In this document: positions 32,901 to 41,832 of the stretch, one piece after another
Position numbering within the stretch: position 1 is the stretch's first letter
How the letters are laid out: each line of letters starts with the position of its first letter
From: Bin87 sp034428455
GTDB lineage: Bacteria; Chloroflexota; Dehalococcoidia; Lucifugimonadales; UBA3495
DNA: 64,000 nt
NCBI GenBank assembly: GCA_034428455.1
Contig: DAOUHZ010000114.1
Span: 1-64,000 of the forward strand
Direction of reading: 5' to 3'
The notes under the pieces: generated by a model
The model's input: the letters and a program-made list of their open reading frames with translations, nothing else
What the model was told of the DNA's origin: nothing
Databases searched by the model: none
Translations under genes and position numbers: made by a program

Positions 32901-33680
32901 ATGATGACCTCTCCTACCAACATCGTCGCCGGCAACTGGAAGATGAACACCGGCTTCGCCTCCGGCGTGCTGCTGGCGTCCGCCGTGGCCGCCGGAGCGT
33001 CGGCATCGTCCGGCGTTCGGATTGTCGTCGCCCCACCGTTCGTGTCCTTGGCGGCGGTGCGGGATGCGGTGGCCGGCAGCGGTGTGGCCGTTGCCGCGCA
33101 GAATATGCACGCCGACGATAGCGGCGCGTTCACCGGCGAAGTGGCTCCCCCGATGCTGGTCGGCCTGTGCGACTACGTGATCATCGGCCACTCAGAACGT
33201 CGCCAGTTCTTCGGCGAAACGGATGAATCCGTCGGTCGCAAGACCGCCGCCGCCCTGCATCACGGGCTGCGCCCCATCGTCTGCGTCGGCGAAACCCTGG
33301 ACGAGCGGGAATCGGGCCGGGCCGCCGAGGTCATTCGCCGCCAGGTAGTCGCTGCGCTGGCCGATGTTGACCCCGAGTCTGCGACCGGCTTCCTTGCCAT
33401 CGCCTACGAACCGGTATGGGCCATCGGCACCGGCCGCGCCGCCACTCCTGAGATCGCGGACCAGATTATGGGCGGCGCAATTGCGCCTACCATCGCGGCG
33501 GCGCTGGGAGTTGAGGCTGCCTCGGCTACGCCTCTCCTGTACGGAGGGAGCGTGAACCCGGCCAACGCCTCGGACTTTGCCGCAGTGCCCAGCATTAACG
33601 GCGCTCTCGTGGGTGGCGCGAGCCTTGACGCTGACGCCTTTCTGGATGTGGCGGCAGCGTTCTCCAACCGCGACCAGTAG
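32901..33680 (+). CDS. tpiA: triosephosphate isomerase
   Basis: The 259-aa TIM barrel has N-W-K-M-N at the start, the catalytic His in I-I-G-H-S-E-R-R and the catalytic Glu in A-Y-E-P-V-W-A-I-G-T-G, then Y-G-G-S-V-N-P-A-N. It links dihydroxyacetone phosphate with glyceraldehyde 3-phosphate. Two adjacent ATGs at 32901 and 32904 could serve as start. Confidence 0.97.
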   Translation: MMTSPTNIVAGNWKMNTGFASGVLLASAVAAGASASSGVRIVVAPPFVSLAAVRDAVAGSGVAVAAQNMHADDSGAFTGEVAPPMLVGLCDYVIIGHSERRQFFGETDESVGRKTAAALHHGLRPIVCVGETLDERESGRAAEVIRRQVVAALADVDPESATGFLAIAYEPVWAIGTGRAATPEIADQIMGGAIAPTIAAALGVEAASATPLLYGGSVNPANASDFAAVPSINGALVGGASLDADAFLDVAAAFSNRDQ

Positions 33681-33698
33681 CGTCCGCCCGGCCGGTTC

Positions 33699-34652
33699 AT
33701 GTCGGCCCTGTGCAATCTGATCGCAATAGTCGGCCCTACTGCGGTCGGCAAAACCGCCCTCGCTATCTCCCTCGCCCAGCGTTTTGAAGGCGAGATCGTC
33801 AACGCCGACAGCCGGCAGGTGTACACCGGGATGGATATCGGCACGGCCAAGCCCACTGCGGCCGAGCGCAGCAGTGCCCGGCACCATCTCATCGACATCC
33901 GTCCTCCCGATTCGCCCATCAGCCTGGGCGAGTACTTGCCCCTGGCCAGCGAGACTATTGAGTCCATAGCCGCTCGGGGCAAGTTACCCATATTGTGCGG
34001 CGGCAGCGGGCAGTACGTATGGGCCGTCCTGGAAGGCTGGAAAGTCCCCCAGGTGCCGCCCGACCCCGATTTCCGTGTCCGCCTGGAGCGTCGTCTTGCT
34101 GTTGAGGGACCCGCCCCGTTGTGGCAAGATCTGCGGCAACTCGATCCTGACCGCGCCGCCACCGTTGATCCGGAGAACCCGCGACGCATCATACGCGCCC
34201 TTGAGATTGTGAACTCTACGGGCAGTCGGGTCGCCGCTGGCAAAAGCGCTGAACCTCCATACCGTTCCCTCGTCATAGGTTTGACCGCCGACCGCGCCAT
34301 ACTCTATGAACGCACCGACGCCCGGTTTGACGCCATGATGGCCCAGGGGCTGCTGGACGAAGCCTGCCGCCTCTCCGCCGCGGGATATGTCCTCGGGAGC
34401 GGCGCGCTATCGGGCGTCGGCTACACCGAGTTGGGCCTCCACCTGGCCGGTGAAATGACGCTGGATGAAGCGGTGGATCGTTCCAAGACTCGGACGCATC
34501 GCCTCGTCCGGCGGCAGTACACCTGGTTCAAGCCGGGAGACGCGCGCATCAATTGGCTCGACGCTACACACGATCTGCCGGTGGCTGAGGCCACCACGCT
34601 GGTGAGCCGATTCCTGGAACCCATGACCCCTTGTGATACAATTGGCGATTGA
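33699..34652 (+). CDS. miaA: tRNA dimethylallyltransferase
   Basis: The 317-aa enzyme adds a dimethylallyl group to A37 of tRNAs reading UNN codons. It has the P-loop G-P-T-A-V-G-K-T, then D-S-R-Q-V-Y-T-G-M-D-I-G-T-A-K-P, the G-G-S-G-Q-Y segment and R-R-Q-Y-T-W-F near the end. The polyprenyl-type synthase in the same run may supply related isoprenoids, but MiaA itself uses DMAPP. Confidence 0.95.
   Translation: MSALCNLIAIVGPTAVGKTALAISLAQRFEGEIVNADSRQVYTGMDIGTAKPTAAERSSARHHLIDIRPPDSPISLGEYLPLASETIESIAARGKLPILCGGSGQYVWAVLEGWKVPQVPPDPDFRVRLERRLAVEGPAPLWQDLRQLDPDRAATVDPENPRRIIRALEIVNSTGSRVAAGKSAEPPYRSLVIGLTADRAILYERTDARFDAMMAQGLLDEACRLSAAGYVLGSGALSGVGYTELGLHLAGEMTLDEAVDRSKTRTHRLVRRQYTWFKPGDARINWLDATHDLPVAEATTLVSRFLEPMTPCDTIGD
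34634..34642 (+). promoter_or_regulatory. extended -10 promoter of dapF and following genes
   Basis: TGA-TACAAT lies at the very end of miaA, 45 nt before ATG 34688, which has AGGAG in front. It would let dapF, the HigBA-like cassette and dapL be transcribed independently of glycolysis genes. Confidence 0.5.
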
Positions 34653-34687
34653 CGGAAAAGCCCCCTCTCAGCGCAGGAGTCGCGACG

Positions 34688-35545
34688 ATGGAATTCACCA
34701 AAATGCACGGCGCTGGCAACGATTACGTCTATGTCGACGCCCGTGCCATGCCTGAGCGGGATTGGAACAGCCTGTCGCGGGCAATCAGCGACCGTCATTT
34801 TGGTGTTGGCGGCGACGGCCTCATCCTGGTCATGGAATCCGACGTGGCTGACCTGAAGATGCGGATGTTCAACTCGGACGGCTCCGAAGGCGCTATGTGC
34901 GGCAACGGCATCCGCTGCTTTGCCAAATACGCCATCGAACGCGGCATCGTGTCCAACTCTGCCCAGCAGGTGACGGTGGACACGATGGCCGGCGTGCGCA
35001 CCATCGTGCCCCATTACGCCGGCGCCACGGTGGACTCCGCGCGGGTGAGCATGGGCGCGCCACGGCTTGCGCCGTCGCAAATACCCGTCGCTCTTGACCC
35101 TGCCATCGCCGGCCAGGACGGTCCCGTCCTCAACTACGCCATCCACCCGGGCGATTTCCGACTTTTCCTCACCTTCGTATCCATGGGCAATCCCCATGCG
35201 GTGACCTTCATCGACCAGCCCATCGAGGAATTCCCGTTGCACAACATCGGCCCTCTGGTCGAACGGCATCCCATCTTCCCGGATCGGGTGAATTTCGAGA
35301 TCGTCAACCTCCGGGACGACGGCAACGTGGATGCCAGGGTCTGGGAGCGTGGATCCGGCGAAACCATGGCCTGTGGCACTGGAGCGTGCGCCATCGGCGT
35401 CGCCTCCCGTCTGTTGGGACACACCGGTGACCGGGTGGCGGTCAACCTTCCCGGCGGCACCCTTAACATCGAGTGGGACGGCGCCGGCGAAGTTTATCTC
35501 GAAGGCCCAGCGGCCGAAGTATTCAGCGGAGTGTGGACAGAATGA
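34688..35545 (+). CDS. dapF: diaminopimelate epimerase
   Basis: The 285-aa enzyme turns LL- into meso-diaminopimelate for lysine and peptidoglycan. The two catalytic cysteines are in M-C-G-N-G-I-R-C and A-C-G-T-G-A-C-A, and the N-terminus has K-M-H-G-A-G-N-D-Y-V. ATG 34688 follows AGGAG; the open frame back to 34649 is discarded. dapL, which forms LL-DAP directly, is three genes downstream, so both enzymes of the aminotransferase pathway are near each other. Confidence 0.97.
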   Translation: MEFTKMHGAGNDYVYVDARAMPERDWNSLSRAISDRHFGVGGDGLILVMESDVADLKMRMFNSDGSEGAMCGNGIRCFAKYAIERGIVSNSAQQVTVDTMAGVRTIVPHYAGATVDSARVSMGAPRLAPSQIPVALDPAIAGQDGPVLNYAIHPGDFRLFLTFVSMGNPHAVTFIDQPIEEFPLHNIGPLVERHPIFPDRVNFEIVNLRDDGNVDARVWERGSGETMACGTGACAIGVASRLLGHTGDRVAVNLPGGTLNIEWDGAGEVYLEGPAAEVFSGVWTE

Positions 35546-36219
35546 GCAATTTCGTTTCCGGCCCGACCACCTATGACCAGCTTCGTTGGTCAGCGAATGC
35601 GTTTCGCAGTCTATCCAACGATGCCACGTGTATCGCGGCCCGCGCCCCGGAGTTCCGCCAGCCGTTGCTCCAGGGGCGAGATGACGCCGACTGGGCGGCC
35701 CTGGTTCGTTACGTGAACGAGTGGGGTTGTCGCATCCCCCAGAGTAAAATCGGTGAAATCGCCGCTGCCGTGCGGGGAGCCAGCCCTTACCTGGAGCCCA
35801 TGGCCGGCTCATCGTTGGAGTTTGACGACCTGCGTTGCTCGACCCTTGACGTGGTGGAACGCGCCTATGACCATCTCACCGAGACTAAAGGCATTGGTCC
35901 CACGGGCGCATCGGCCATCATGACCGTGCTCAATCCCCAGCTGTTCCTTTCCTGGGGCACAGGCATCCGCGAAGCCTATTTCCCCAACGACAAGCCCAAT
36001 GGCGCCACCTATTCCCAGTTCCTGACCGTCATGCGCATGGCTGCCCTGTCCATCGCCAGCGACGCCCGCGCCAAAGGCATTGACGATCCGGCCGGCGCGC
36101 TGTCGTCTGAGCTGGGCATCGACCCGCCGTTCAGCCTCGCCAAGTTCGTTGACGAGTACAACTGGGTGACCCTGGAGCGCAGCATGGCATATCAGGAAGG
36201 TGTGGCGGCGGCAGTGTAA
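35542..36219 (+). CDS. stand-alone copy of the domain fused to the HigA-like antitoxin
   Basis: The 225-aa protein begins in an ATGA overlap with the dapF stop. Its C-terminal half (N-P-Q-L-F-L-S-W, Y-S-Q-F, G-I-D-D-P-A, L-G-I-D-P-P-F-S-L-A-K-F, E-Y-N-W-V-T) aligns closely with residues about 265-365 of the protein at 36593 (N-P-A-L-F-L-P-W, Y-S-R-F, G-I-D-N-P-A, L-G-I-D-P-S-Y-T-L-A-K-F, E-Y-N-F-L-T). No catalytic motif is recognised. It is directly upstream of the toxin gene, so the cassette may be three genes. Confidence 0.78.
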   Translation: MSNFVSGPTTYDQLRWSANAFRSLSNDATCIAARAPEFRQPLLQGRDDADWAALVRYVNEWGCRIPQSKIGEIAAAVRGASPYLEPMAGSSLEFDDLRCSTLDVVERAYDHLTETKGIGPTGASAIMTVLNPQLFLSWGTGIREAYFPNDKPNGATYSQFLTVMRMAALSIASDARAKGIDDPAGALSSELGIDPPFSLAKFVDEYNWVTLERSMAYQEGVAAAV

Positions 36220-36226
36220 GCGCGCG

Positions 36227-36592
36227 ATGGCTTGGGAGGTTGAGTATACCGACGAGTTCAACCTGTGGTGGGAAACGCTTACCGAGCGTGAGCAGGAACG
36301 AATCGGAGCTGTTATTGACGAACTGTCAGAAAAAGGTCCGTATTTGGCATATCCTAAATCATCCGGGATACGTGGGCCTGGCCTTTCGCACCTGCGTGAG
36401 TTGCGGATACAAGTCGACGGTCGTCCCTTTCGAATATTCTACGCCTTTGACCCACGACAAGCGGCCATATTGCTGATTGGCGGCGATAAAACCGGCTTTA
36501 GCGACCGGCGTTTTTATGCCCGCTACGTGCCAAATGCCAACCGTCTCTATAATGAATACATCGCCGAATTGGAGCGGGAGGGATTGATCTGA
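36227..36592 (+). CDS. HigB/RelE-superfamily toxin (Gp49-like)
   Basis: The 121-aa protein has the PF05973-like pattern W-E-V-E-Y-T-D-E-F...W-W-E-T-L, L-S-E-K-G-P, L-R-E-L-R-I-Q-V-D-G-R-P-F-R-I-F-Y-A-F-D-P and L-I-G-G-D-K-T-G. Members of this family cleave mRNA on the ribosome. The toxin-first order and the abutting downstream gene fit the HigBA layout. ATG 36227 is 8 nt after the previous stop. The sequence is AT-richer than dapF and dapL. Confidence 0.85.
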   Translation: MAWEVEYTDEFNLWWETLTEREQERIGAVIDELSEKGPYLAYPKSSGIRGPGLSHLRELRIQVDGRPFRIFYAFDPRQAAILLIGGDKTGFSDRRFYARYVPNANRLYNEYIAELEREGLI

Positions 36593-37711
36593 ATGGCGGG
36601 CCGTCACAAATGGAGCGACCTGAAGAAACGGATGACGCCGGAGCAACGTCAGCGGATGGAGGCTGAGGCGACAAAGATTGACGCCACCATGCCCTTGGAC
36701 GAATCCTGCGCGGTCGTGCCAATGCGGATGCTGCGGGAGCTAGAGGACGCACCCCTGTCTGAATACACAGCGGAGTTGCAGACCGACGAAGCCGGCGTTC
36801 TGGCATTCGAGGAATGCGACGACGCCTCCGTGTCCCAAGTTGCCGCCTACATCAAGGCCATGGGCGGACGCCTCAAAGTCATCGCCGAGACCCCCAACGG
36901 CGATGAGGTCCTCATCGCCAACTTCTACCGCAAACGGCGCTGGCCCGTCCGCGCCAACAATCTCCTTTTCGGTGAATTGCACTTCGACGCAGATACTGCC
37001 GCCGCCCCCGCAACCTGCCGTCAGATTGAGTGGGCGGCGCAGACCTACCGGCAGCACCTGGAGGGACTACAGCACGCCGCCGCCTATCGCCAGGTCTCTA
37101 CCGCCGAATTCCGCGCAGCCTTGGTCAACGGCGCATCGGAATCTTCCGTAAAGCGACTGCTAGACTATCTCAATCAAATGAACGCCGATTTGCCCGCCGA
37201 AGCGCTGCTGCCAGTGCTGCTGGCCTCAGTGCCGGATGCCGTCGCTACCCTGCGGCATCTGGCCTCCGCTACGCTGTATGATGTAGAAGGGGATGGCCTC
37301 AGCGATTGGAACAGCGCACTGTCGACACGAGCCGCCGACCGGCTGATGGCGGATGAAAGCATTGATTATGCGCTGGCGTCGCAGATCCTCAGCGTCGTGA
37401 ACCCGGCCCTGTTCCTGCCCTGGGACTTAGCAACACACCAGCACTTTTTCCCCAAGAACGACCCGGATGACGGGTTTGCCGCCGTCCGCTACTCGCGCTT
37501 CATCTGGAAAATGGCCGACGCCGCCCGATCCATCCGCAAGGACACCCTCGACAACCACGGGATCGACAATCCTGCCGAGCAATTGTCGGCAACGCTGGGC
37601 ATCGACCCCTCTTACACTTTGGCCAAGTTCATTTATGAGTACAATTTTCTCACCATAACCAAAGGTGAGACCTATCCCGGTCCCCAGCCGCCTAGGAGCA
37701 AAAATGCCTAA
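36593..37711 (+). CDS. HigA-like antitoxin N-terminus fused to a large unknown domain
   Basis: A 372-aa protein. Residues 1 to about 112 follow the antitoxin partner of HigB: H-K-W-S-D-L-K-K-R-M at the start, an M-P-L-D-E helix, and V-S-Q-V-A-A-Y-I-K-A-M-G-G-R-L-K-V-I-A-E-T-P at the end. The helix-turn-helix core between them is degenerate. Residues about 140-372 are an added helical domain, whose last 100 residues match the gene at 35542. A normal HigA is about 100 aa, so the fusion is unusual. It starts directly after the toxin stop and overlaps dapL by 8 nt. Confidence 0.75.
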   Translation: MAGRHKWSDLKKRMTPEQRQRMEAEATKIDATMPLDESCAVVPMRMLRELEDAPLSEYTAELQTDEAGVLAFEECDDASVSQVAAYIKAMGGRLKVIAETPNGDEVLIANFYRKRRWPVRANNLLFGELHFDADTAAAPATCRQIEWAAQTYRQHLEGLQHAAAYRQVSTAEFRAALVNGASESSVKRLLDYLNQMNADLPAEALLPVLLASVPDAVATLRHLASATLYDVEGDGLSDWNSALSTRAADRLMADESIDYALASQILSVVNPALFLPWDLATHQHFFPKNDPDDGFAAVRYSRFIWKMADAARSIRKDTLDNHGIDNPAEQLSATLGIDPSYTLAKFIYEYNFLTITKGETYPGPQPPRSKNA

Positions 37712-38882
37712 CTTCTCCAACCGTCTCGGCAAACTCGCCCCGTATCCCTTCGTGGAGATCTCCCGGATTATCGCGGAGAAGCGCGCCGCCGGCGCCGACG
37801 TGGTTACCTTTGGCATTGGTGATCCGGATATCCCCACGCCCCAGCCCATCGTCGACCGCCTGCTCACCGCCTCGCAGGACCCGCCCAATCACCGGTATCC
37901 TGAAACCGACGGCCTGCCCGAGATGCGGCGCGCAGTCGCCCACTGGTACAAGCAGCGCTTCGACGTCGACCTGGACCCTGACACCGAGGTGCTGCCCCTG
38001 ATTGGCGCCAAAGAGGGCATCGGGCACGCCGCTTTCGCGTTTTTGGATCCCGGCGACATCGCCCTGGTTCCCGACCCTGCGTATCCCGTGTATGCCGTGG
38101 GCACCATGTTCGCCGGCGCCGAGAGCTACGTCATGCCACTGTACCAGCGCAACGGCTGGCTGCCGGAACTGGACGCCATTCCAGAAGACGTCGCCCGCCA
38201 GGCCAAGCTGATGTGGCTGAACTATCCGAACAACCCCACCAGCGCGGTGGCCTCCCAGGAGGACCTGGAATCCGCCCTGCGCTATTGCCGCGAGAACGAC
38301 ATCGCCATGCTCCACGACGCCGCGTATTCCGAGGTCGGCTACGAGGGATACCGCGCCGGCAGCATGATGCAGCTGGATGGGGCCAAAGAGGTAGGGCTGG
38401 AATTCCACTCCCTTTCGAAGACCTATAACATGACGGGATGGCGCATGGGCATGGCCGTGGGCAATGCCGACATGATCAAAGCCCTGTTCCAGATCAAGGC
38501 CAACCTCGACTCTGGCATCCCCCAGGCCATCCAGGAAATGTCCATGGAGGCGCTCACCGGTCCGCAGGACTGCATCGATGACAACATAGCCACCTACCAG
38601 TGGCGCCGCGATCGCGTCCTCCAGGCTCTGACCCGCATGGGTTTGAACGTAGAAACCCCGCGTGCCAGCCTCTATATTTGGGCCCCCGTGCCGGAGGGCT
38701 TCACCTCCGCCGACTTCGCCGCCCGGCTGTTGGAAGACATCGACATCGTCGTAACCCCCGGCTCTTCCTACGGACAGTATGGCGAGGGCTACATTCGCCT
38801 CTCCCTGACCACGCCCGACGAGCGGGTGGAAACGGGTTGCCAACGCCTCGAAAACTGGACCATTCCCGCCCCGCGAGGCTAG
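37704..38882 (+). CDS. dapL: LL-diaminopimelate aminotransferase
   Basis: The 392-aa PLP class I aminotransferase has V-T-F-G-I-G-D-P-D-I-P-T-P, H-R-Y-P-E-T-D-G, N-Y-P-N-N-P-T-S-A-V, and the PLP lysine in S-L-S-K-T-Y-N-M-T-G-W-R-M-G. It converts tetrahydrodipicolinate to LL-DAP in one step. ATG 37704 is behind TAGGAG and lies inside the end of the antitoxin fusion gene. DapL with DapF is the lysine route used by many Chloroflexota. Confidence 0.92.
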   Translation: MPNFSNRLGKLAPYPFVEISRIIAEKRAAGADVVTFGIGDPDIPTPQPIVDRLLTASQDPPNHRYPETDGLPEMRRAVAHWYKQRFDVDLDPDTEVLPLIGAKEGIGHAAFAFLDPGDIALVPDPAYPVYAVGTMFAGAESYVMPLYQRNGWLPELDAIPEDVARQAKLMWLNYPNNPTSAVASQEDLESALRYCRENDIAMLHDAAYSEVGYEGYRAGSMMQLDGAKEVGLEFHSLSKTYNMTGWRMGMAVGNADMIKALFQIKANLDSGIPQAIQEMSMEALTGPQDCIDDNIATYQWRRDRVLQALTRMGLNVETPRASLYIWAPVPEGFTSADFAARLLEDIDIVVTPGSSYGQYGEGYIRLSLTTPDERVETGCQRLENWTIPAPRG

Positions 38883-38884
38883 CC

Positions 38885-39460
38885 GTGACTACCGCGAAAA
38901 CACCATCGCACCTGATGACGGCCGACGAGCTCCTGGAGATGGAACCGCTACCCGGCAAACGGTACGAACTTGTTCGCGGCGTCGTGCAGGGCGAATACGA
39001 CGGCATCGTCCGGCGTTGCGGAGGGGTCGTGTCCCGTTGCGGTGGGATGCTGTTTCGGCACTCGCTTTCGGATGACCGATGGGACATGGCCATGGGTGAC
39101 CCCGGCTACATTTTGGAGCGGAACCCGGATACCGTGCGTTGCCTGGATATAGCGTTGACTGCGCAGGGGCGCATACCCGCCGGAACGGGCGGATTCCCTG
39201 AGTTGGCGCCGGATTTATGCGTTGAAGCCGCCTATGCCAACGATGTGCGCGCTACTCGCCTGCTGTCCGACAAGGCACGGATGTGGCTGGACTTCGGGGC
39301 CCGCGAAGTCTGGGTGCTCAACCCTGAAAACACCAGTGTAGCTCGCTATCGCCCTGGGCAGCCCACTGTGACGCTCTACGAGGACGACGTTCTGGATGGC
39401 GAGGAACTGTTGCCCGGGTTCAGCGTTCCCGTCTGGCAACTGTTCCGCCGTCAGCGGTAA
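38885..39460 (+). CDS. Uma2-family putative endonuclease
   Basis: The 191-aa DUF820/Uma2 protein opens with M-T-A-D-E-L-L-E-M and P-G-K-R-Y-E-L-V-R-G, then V-R-C-L-D-I-A-L, P-D-L-C-V-E, the Lys in S-D-K-A-R-M-W-L and A-R-E-V-W-V-L-N-P-E. This is the PD-(D/E)XK fold set common in Chloroflexota and cyanobacteria, function unproven. A Gly/Arg/Cys-rich stretch near residue 45 is not typical. The start is GTG 38885, 3 nt after dapL; an ATG ten codons on is possible. Confidence 0.88.
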   Translation: MTTAKTPSHLMTADELLEMEPLPGKRYELVRGVVQGEYDGIVRRCGGVVSRCGGMLFRHSLSDDRWDMAMGDPGYILERNPDTVRCLDIALTAQGRIPAGTGGFPELAPDLCVEAAYANDVRATRLLSDKARMWLDFGAREVWVLNPENTSVARYRPGQPTVTLYEDDVLDGEELLPGFSVPVWQLFRRQR

Positions 39461-39469
39461 ACTCCGTCC

Positions 39470-40657
39470 ATGCCGAAATCCCGTCAACCCAAACCCACCG
39501 GCCCGCAAACCGAGCGGGCCGTGCTGGTTGCCGTGGAAGCCAAGAAGCGCGGCGAAAGCCTGTGGGGTCTCGACGACACCCTGGTAGAGCTCGATTACCT
39601 GACCCGCTCCGCCGGCGCCGAGGTGGTCGCCACCGTCTCCCAGCGCGCCGAGCGCATCACCCCGACTTACTTGGGCAAGGGGAAGCTCCAGGAGTTGCAG
39701 GACCTGCTGGCGGAAGAGCGTCCCGACGTCGTGATTTGCGACGACGAATTGACCCCCACCCAGCAGCGCAATCTGGAGTCGGCGCTGCAAATCAAGGTCA
39801 TTGACCGCACGGCTCTGATCCTGGACGTGTTCGGACGCCATGCCCGCACCCGTGAAGGACAGATCCAAGTGGAACTGGCCCAGCACCAGTACCTGTTGCC
39901 CCGGTTGGTCGGTCAGTGGTCTCACCTGGAGCGTCTTGGTGGCGGAATCGGCACCCGCGGCCCCGGCGAGACCCAGCTGGAGACCGACCGCCGCCTGATC
40001 CGACGCCGCATCCAGAAAATCGAATCGGAACTGGACAACGTGCGCAAGCGCCGCAGCCAGTACCTGGAACGCCGGCGCCGGTCCTCCACACCCATGGCCA
40101 CCCTCGTCGGCTACACCAATGCCGGCAAGAGCACTTTGTTCAACGCCCTCTGCGATGCCGGCGTTCCCGCCGAGGACCAGCTGTTCAATACACTGGACCC
40201 CGTAACCCGTCGTCTCCGCCTGCCCGACGGCAACGAATTGCTGCTCAGCGACACCGTGGGGTTTATCCAGAAGCTTTCTCCCACCGTGGTCGCCGCCTTC
40301 CGGGCCACCCTGGAAGAACTCAGCGAAGCCGATCTGTTGCTCCACGTCATTGACATAACCCACCCCAAAGCGCCGGAGCAGGCTGAAGTGGTGGAGCAGA
40401 CCCTCGCCGACCTAGACCTCGGCGGCAAACCGCGCCTCCTGGTGATCAACAAGCTGGATCTGCTCACCGACAACCCGGCCGACGTGGAAGTCCTGGACCG
40501 GATCGACCTGTCCGCCATCTCCGGCACAGACTCGCCCGCCGTCAGCGGCCGGGTCTTCGTGTCTGCCGCCCGGGGCTGGAACCTGCCGGCCTTGCTGGAA
40601 GCCATTCTGGACCAGGTGGGCGCCTCCGTCGCTGTGCCGGCTCCCGCCACCGTCTGA
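39470..40657 (+). CDS. hflX: GTPase HflX
   Basis: The 395-aa ribosome-associated GTPase splits stalled or heat-damaged 70S ribosomes. The N-terminal domain has Y-L-G-K-G-K-L-Q-E-L; a glycine-rich loop G-G-G-I-G-T-R-G-P-G-E-T-Q-L-E-T precedes the G domain, which has G1 G-Y-T-N-A-G-K-S-T, G3 D-T-V-G-F and G4 N-K-L-D. It starts 9 nt after the Uma2 gene, with no strong ribosome site. Confidence 0.96.
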   Translation: MPKSRQPKPTGPQTERAVLVAVEAKKRGESLWGLDDTLVELDYLTRSAGAEVVATVSQRAERITPTYLGKGKLQELQDLLAEERPDVVICDDELTPTQQRNLESALQIKVIDRTALILDVFGRHARTREGQIQVELAQHQYLLPRLVGQWSHLERLGGGIGTRGPGETQLETDRRLIRRRIQKIESELDNVRKRRSQYLERRRRSSTPMATLVGYTNAGKSTLFNALCDAGVPAEDQLFNTLDPVTRRLRLPDGNELLLSDTVGFIQKLSPTVVAAFRATLEELSEADLLLHVIDITHPKAPEQAEVVEQTLADLDLGGKPRLLVINKLDLLTDNPADVEVLDRIDLSAISGTDSPAVSGRVFVSAARGWNLPALLEAILDQVGASVAVPAPATV

Positions 40658-40680
40658 TCCGTTTCTGACCCAAAGCCTCC

Positions 40681-41415
40681 ATGTCCCTGCGCCGCAAGAT
40701 CCGCATCATCCATACCTCGGACACCCATCTGGGCGACGACTGGGATCCCGAATCCGCGCTGCGCGCTTTGTCCGCGGTTGTCGACGGGGTACGCGTGCTG
40801 CGTGGCGACGCCCTGCTCATCGCCGGCGATGTCTTTGACAACGCTCGCATCCCCGACGCCGTGCTGGAATTCTTCGTCAGCGAAATCGGCCGCGCCGCCG
40901 TCCCGACGGTGATACTGCCCGGCAACCATGATCTATACGACTCCTCCTCCTTGTACCTGCGTTCGCCCTTCGCGGAGGGGCCGGCTAATCTGCACATCAT
41001 CACCGGCACTCGCGGCCAAACCCTGTCCTTCCCGGAACTGACCCTGGACGTCTGGGGTCGCGCCATGGACAGCCATACGCCGGCCTTCCGACCACTGGCC
41101 GGTATTCCGGCGCATCGCAATGGCCACTGGCGTGTGGCCATGGCCCACGGCCACTACCACTACCCCGACGATACCGAGGAACGCTCATCTCCCATTCGCC
41201 CGCACGAAATCGCTGATGCCGCCTGCGACTACATCGCGCTGGGCCATTGGGAGCGATTCGAGGACGTATCCCGAAACGGCGTAACCGCGTTCTACTCCGG
41301 CTCGCCGATGGGCGCCGTTTCATCGAAGGACCACATCGCGGTCAACGTGGTCGATCTTGGCACCGTTGGTCCGAGCCTGGTGAACGTCGCTCAGGCGCAA
41401 CTGGCTCTGCTATGA
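40681..41415 (+). CDS. metallophosphoesterase, SbcD/Mre11-like
   Basis: The 244-aa calcineurin-like phosphoesterase has the metal motifs S-D-T-H-L-G-D, I-A-G-D-V-F-D, P-G-N-H-D and A-H-G-H-Y-H-Y. The order and L-R-A-L-S-A-V-V-D-G resemble the nuclease part of SbcD, but the capping domain and an SbcC partner are missing, so DNA repair is only a guess. It follows hflX by 23 nt. Confidence 0.85.
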   Translation: MSLRRKIRIIHTSDTHLGDDWDPESALRALSAVVDGVRVLRGDALLIAGDVFDNARIPDAVLEFFVSEIGRAAVPTVILPGNHDLYDSSSLYLRSPFAEGPANLHIITGTRGQTLSFPELTLDVWGRAMDSHTPAFRPLAGIPAHRNGHWRVAMAHGHYHYPDDTEERSSPIRPHEIADAACDYIALGHWERFEDVSRNGVTAFYSGSPMGAVSSKDHIAVNVVDLGTVGPSLVNVAQAQLALL

Positions 41416-41416
41416 T
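41408..41416 (+). promoter_or_regulatory. extended -10 promoter of unknown module B
   Basis: TGC-TATGAT sits on the stop of the phosphoesterase gene, 30 nt before ATG 41446. Confidence 0.5.
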
Positions 41417-41445
41417 GGTTTCGACGGAGCCAAAGGAGCCGTACC

Positions 41446-41832
41446 ATGACTACAGTAGAATCCCCCGGTCTGAAAGCCAGCCGACAAATCGCTAACCTGC
41501 GCTATTTGTCTGACGGCTGGCGTAACGGGGAAGGGGTAGGCTTTGACGTCGATTATCTGAACTGGCTGTCGGAAGCTTTCCAACAGATGTACCCGGTTCA
41601 CGCCCCGGAGCCGGTTATAAGCCCGACTACATACGGCTTCGTTTCCGCCGAATGGTCATTTCCCAGCGCAGAGGTTAGTTTGGAAATCGACCCGGAAACC
41701 CGCCTGGGGGAGTTGGTATGGGCCGATTCGCGCACCCGAAACTCCGGCGAAGTCCTCATTGACATGGCCGAAGCCGCAGGGTGGGCTCGGCTGGCGAACT
41801 ATCTTGCGAGACTCGCCGGAGCGGGCGAATGA
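41446..41832 (+). CDS. unknown module B, first protein
   Basis: The 128-aa protein starts behind AAAGGAG. Features are L-S-D-G-W-R-N-G-E-G near the N-terminus, then W-L-S-E-A-F and A-E-W-S-F-P-S-A-E-V-S-L-E-I-D-P-E. It aligns by eye with the protein at 27914. It ends in an ATGA overlap with the next gene, so the two are translated together. I recall the D-G-W-x-x-G-E-G type from many environmental genomes, with no assigned function. Confidence 0.75.
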   Translation: MTTVESPGLKASRQIANLRYLSDGWRNGEGVGFDVDYLNWLSEAFQQMYPVHAPEPVISPTTYGFVSAEWSFPSAEVSLEIDPETRLGELVWADSRTRNSGEVLIDMAEAAGWARLANYLARLAGAGE

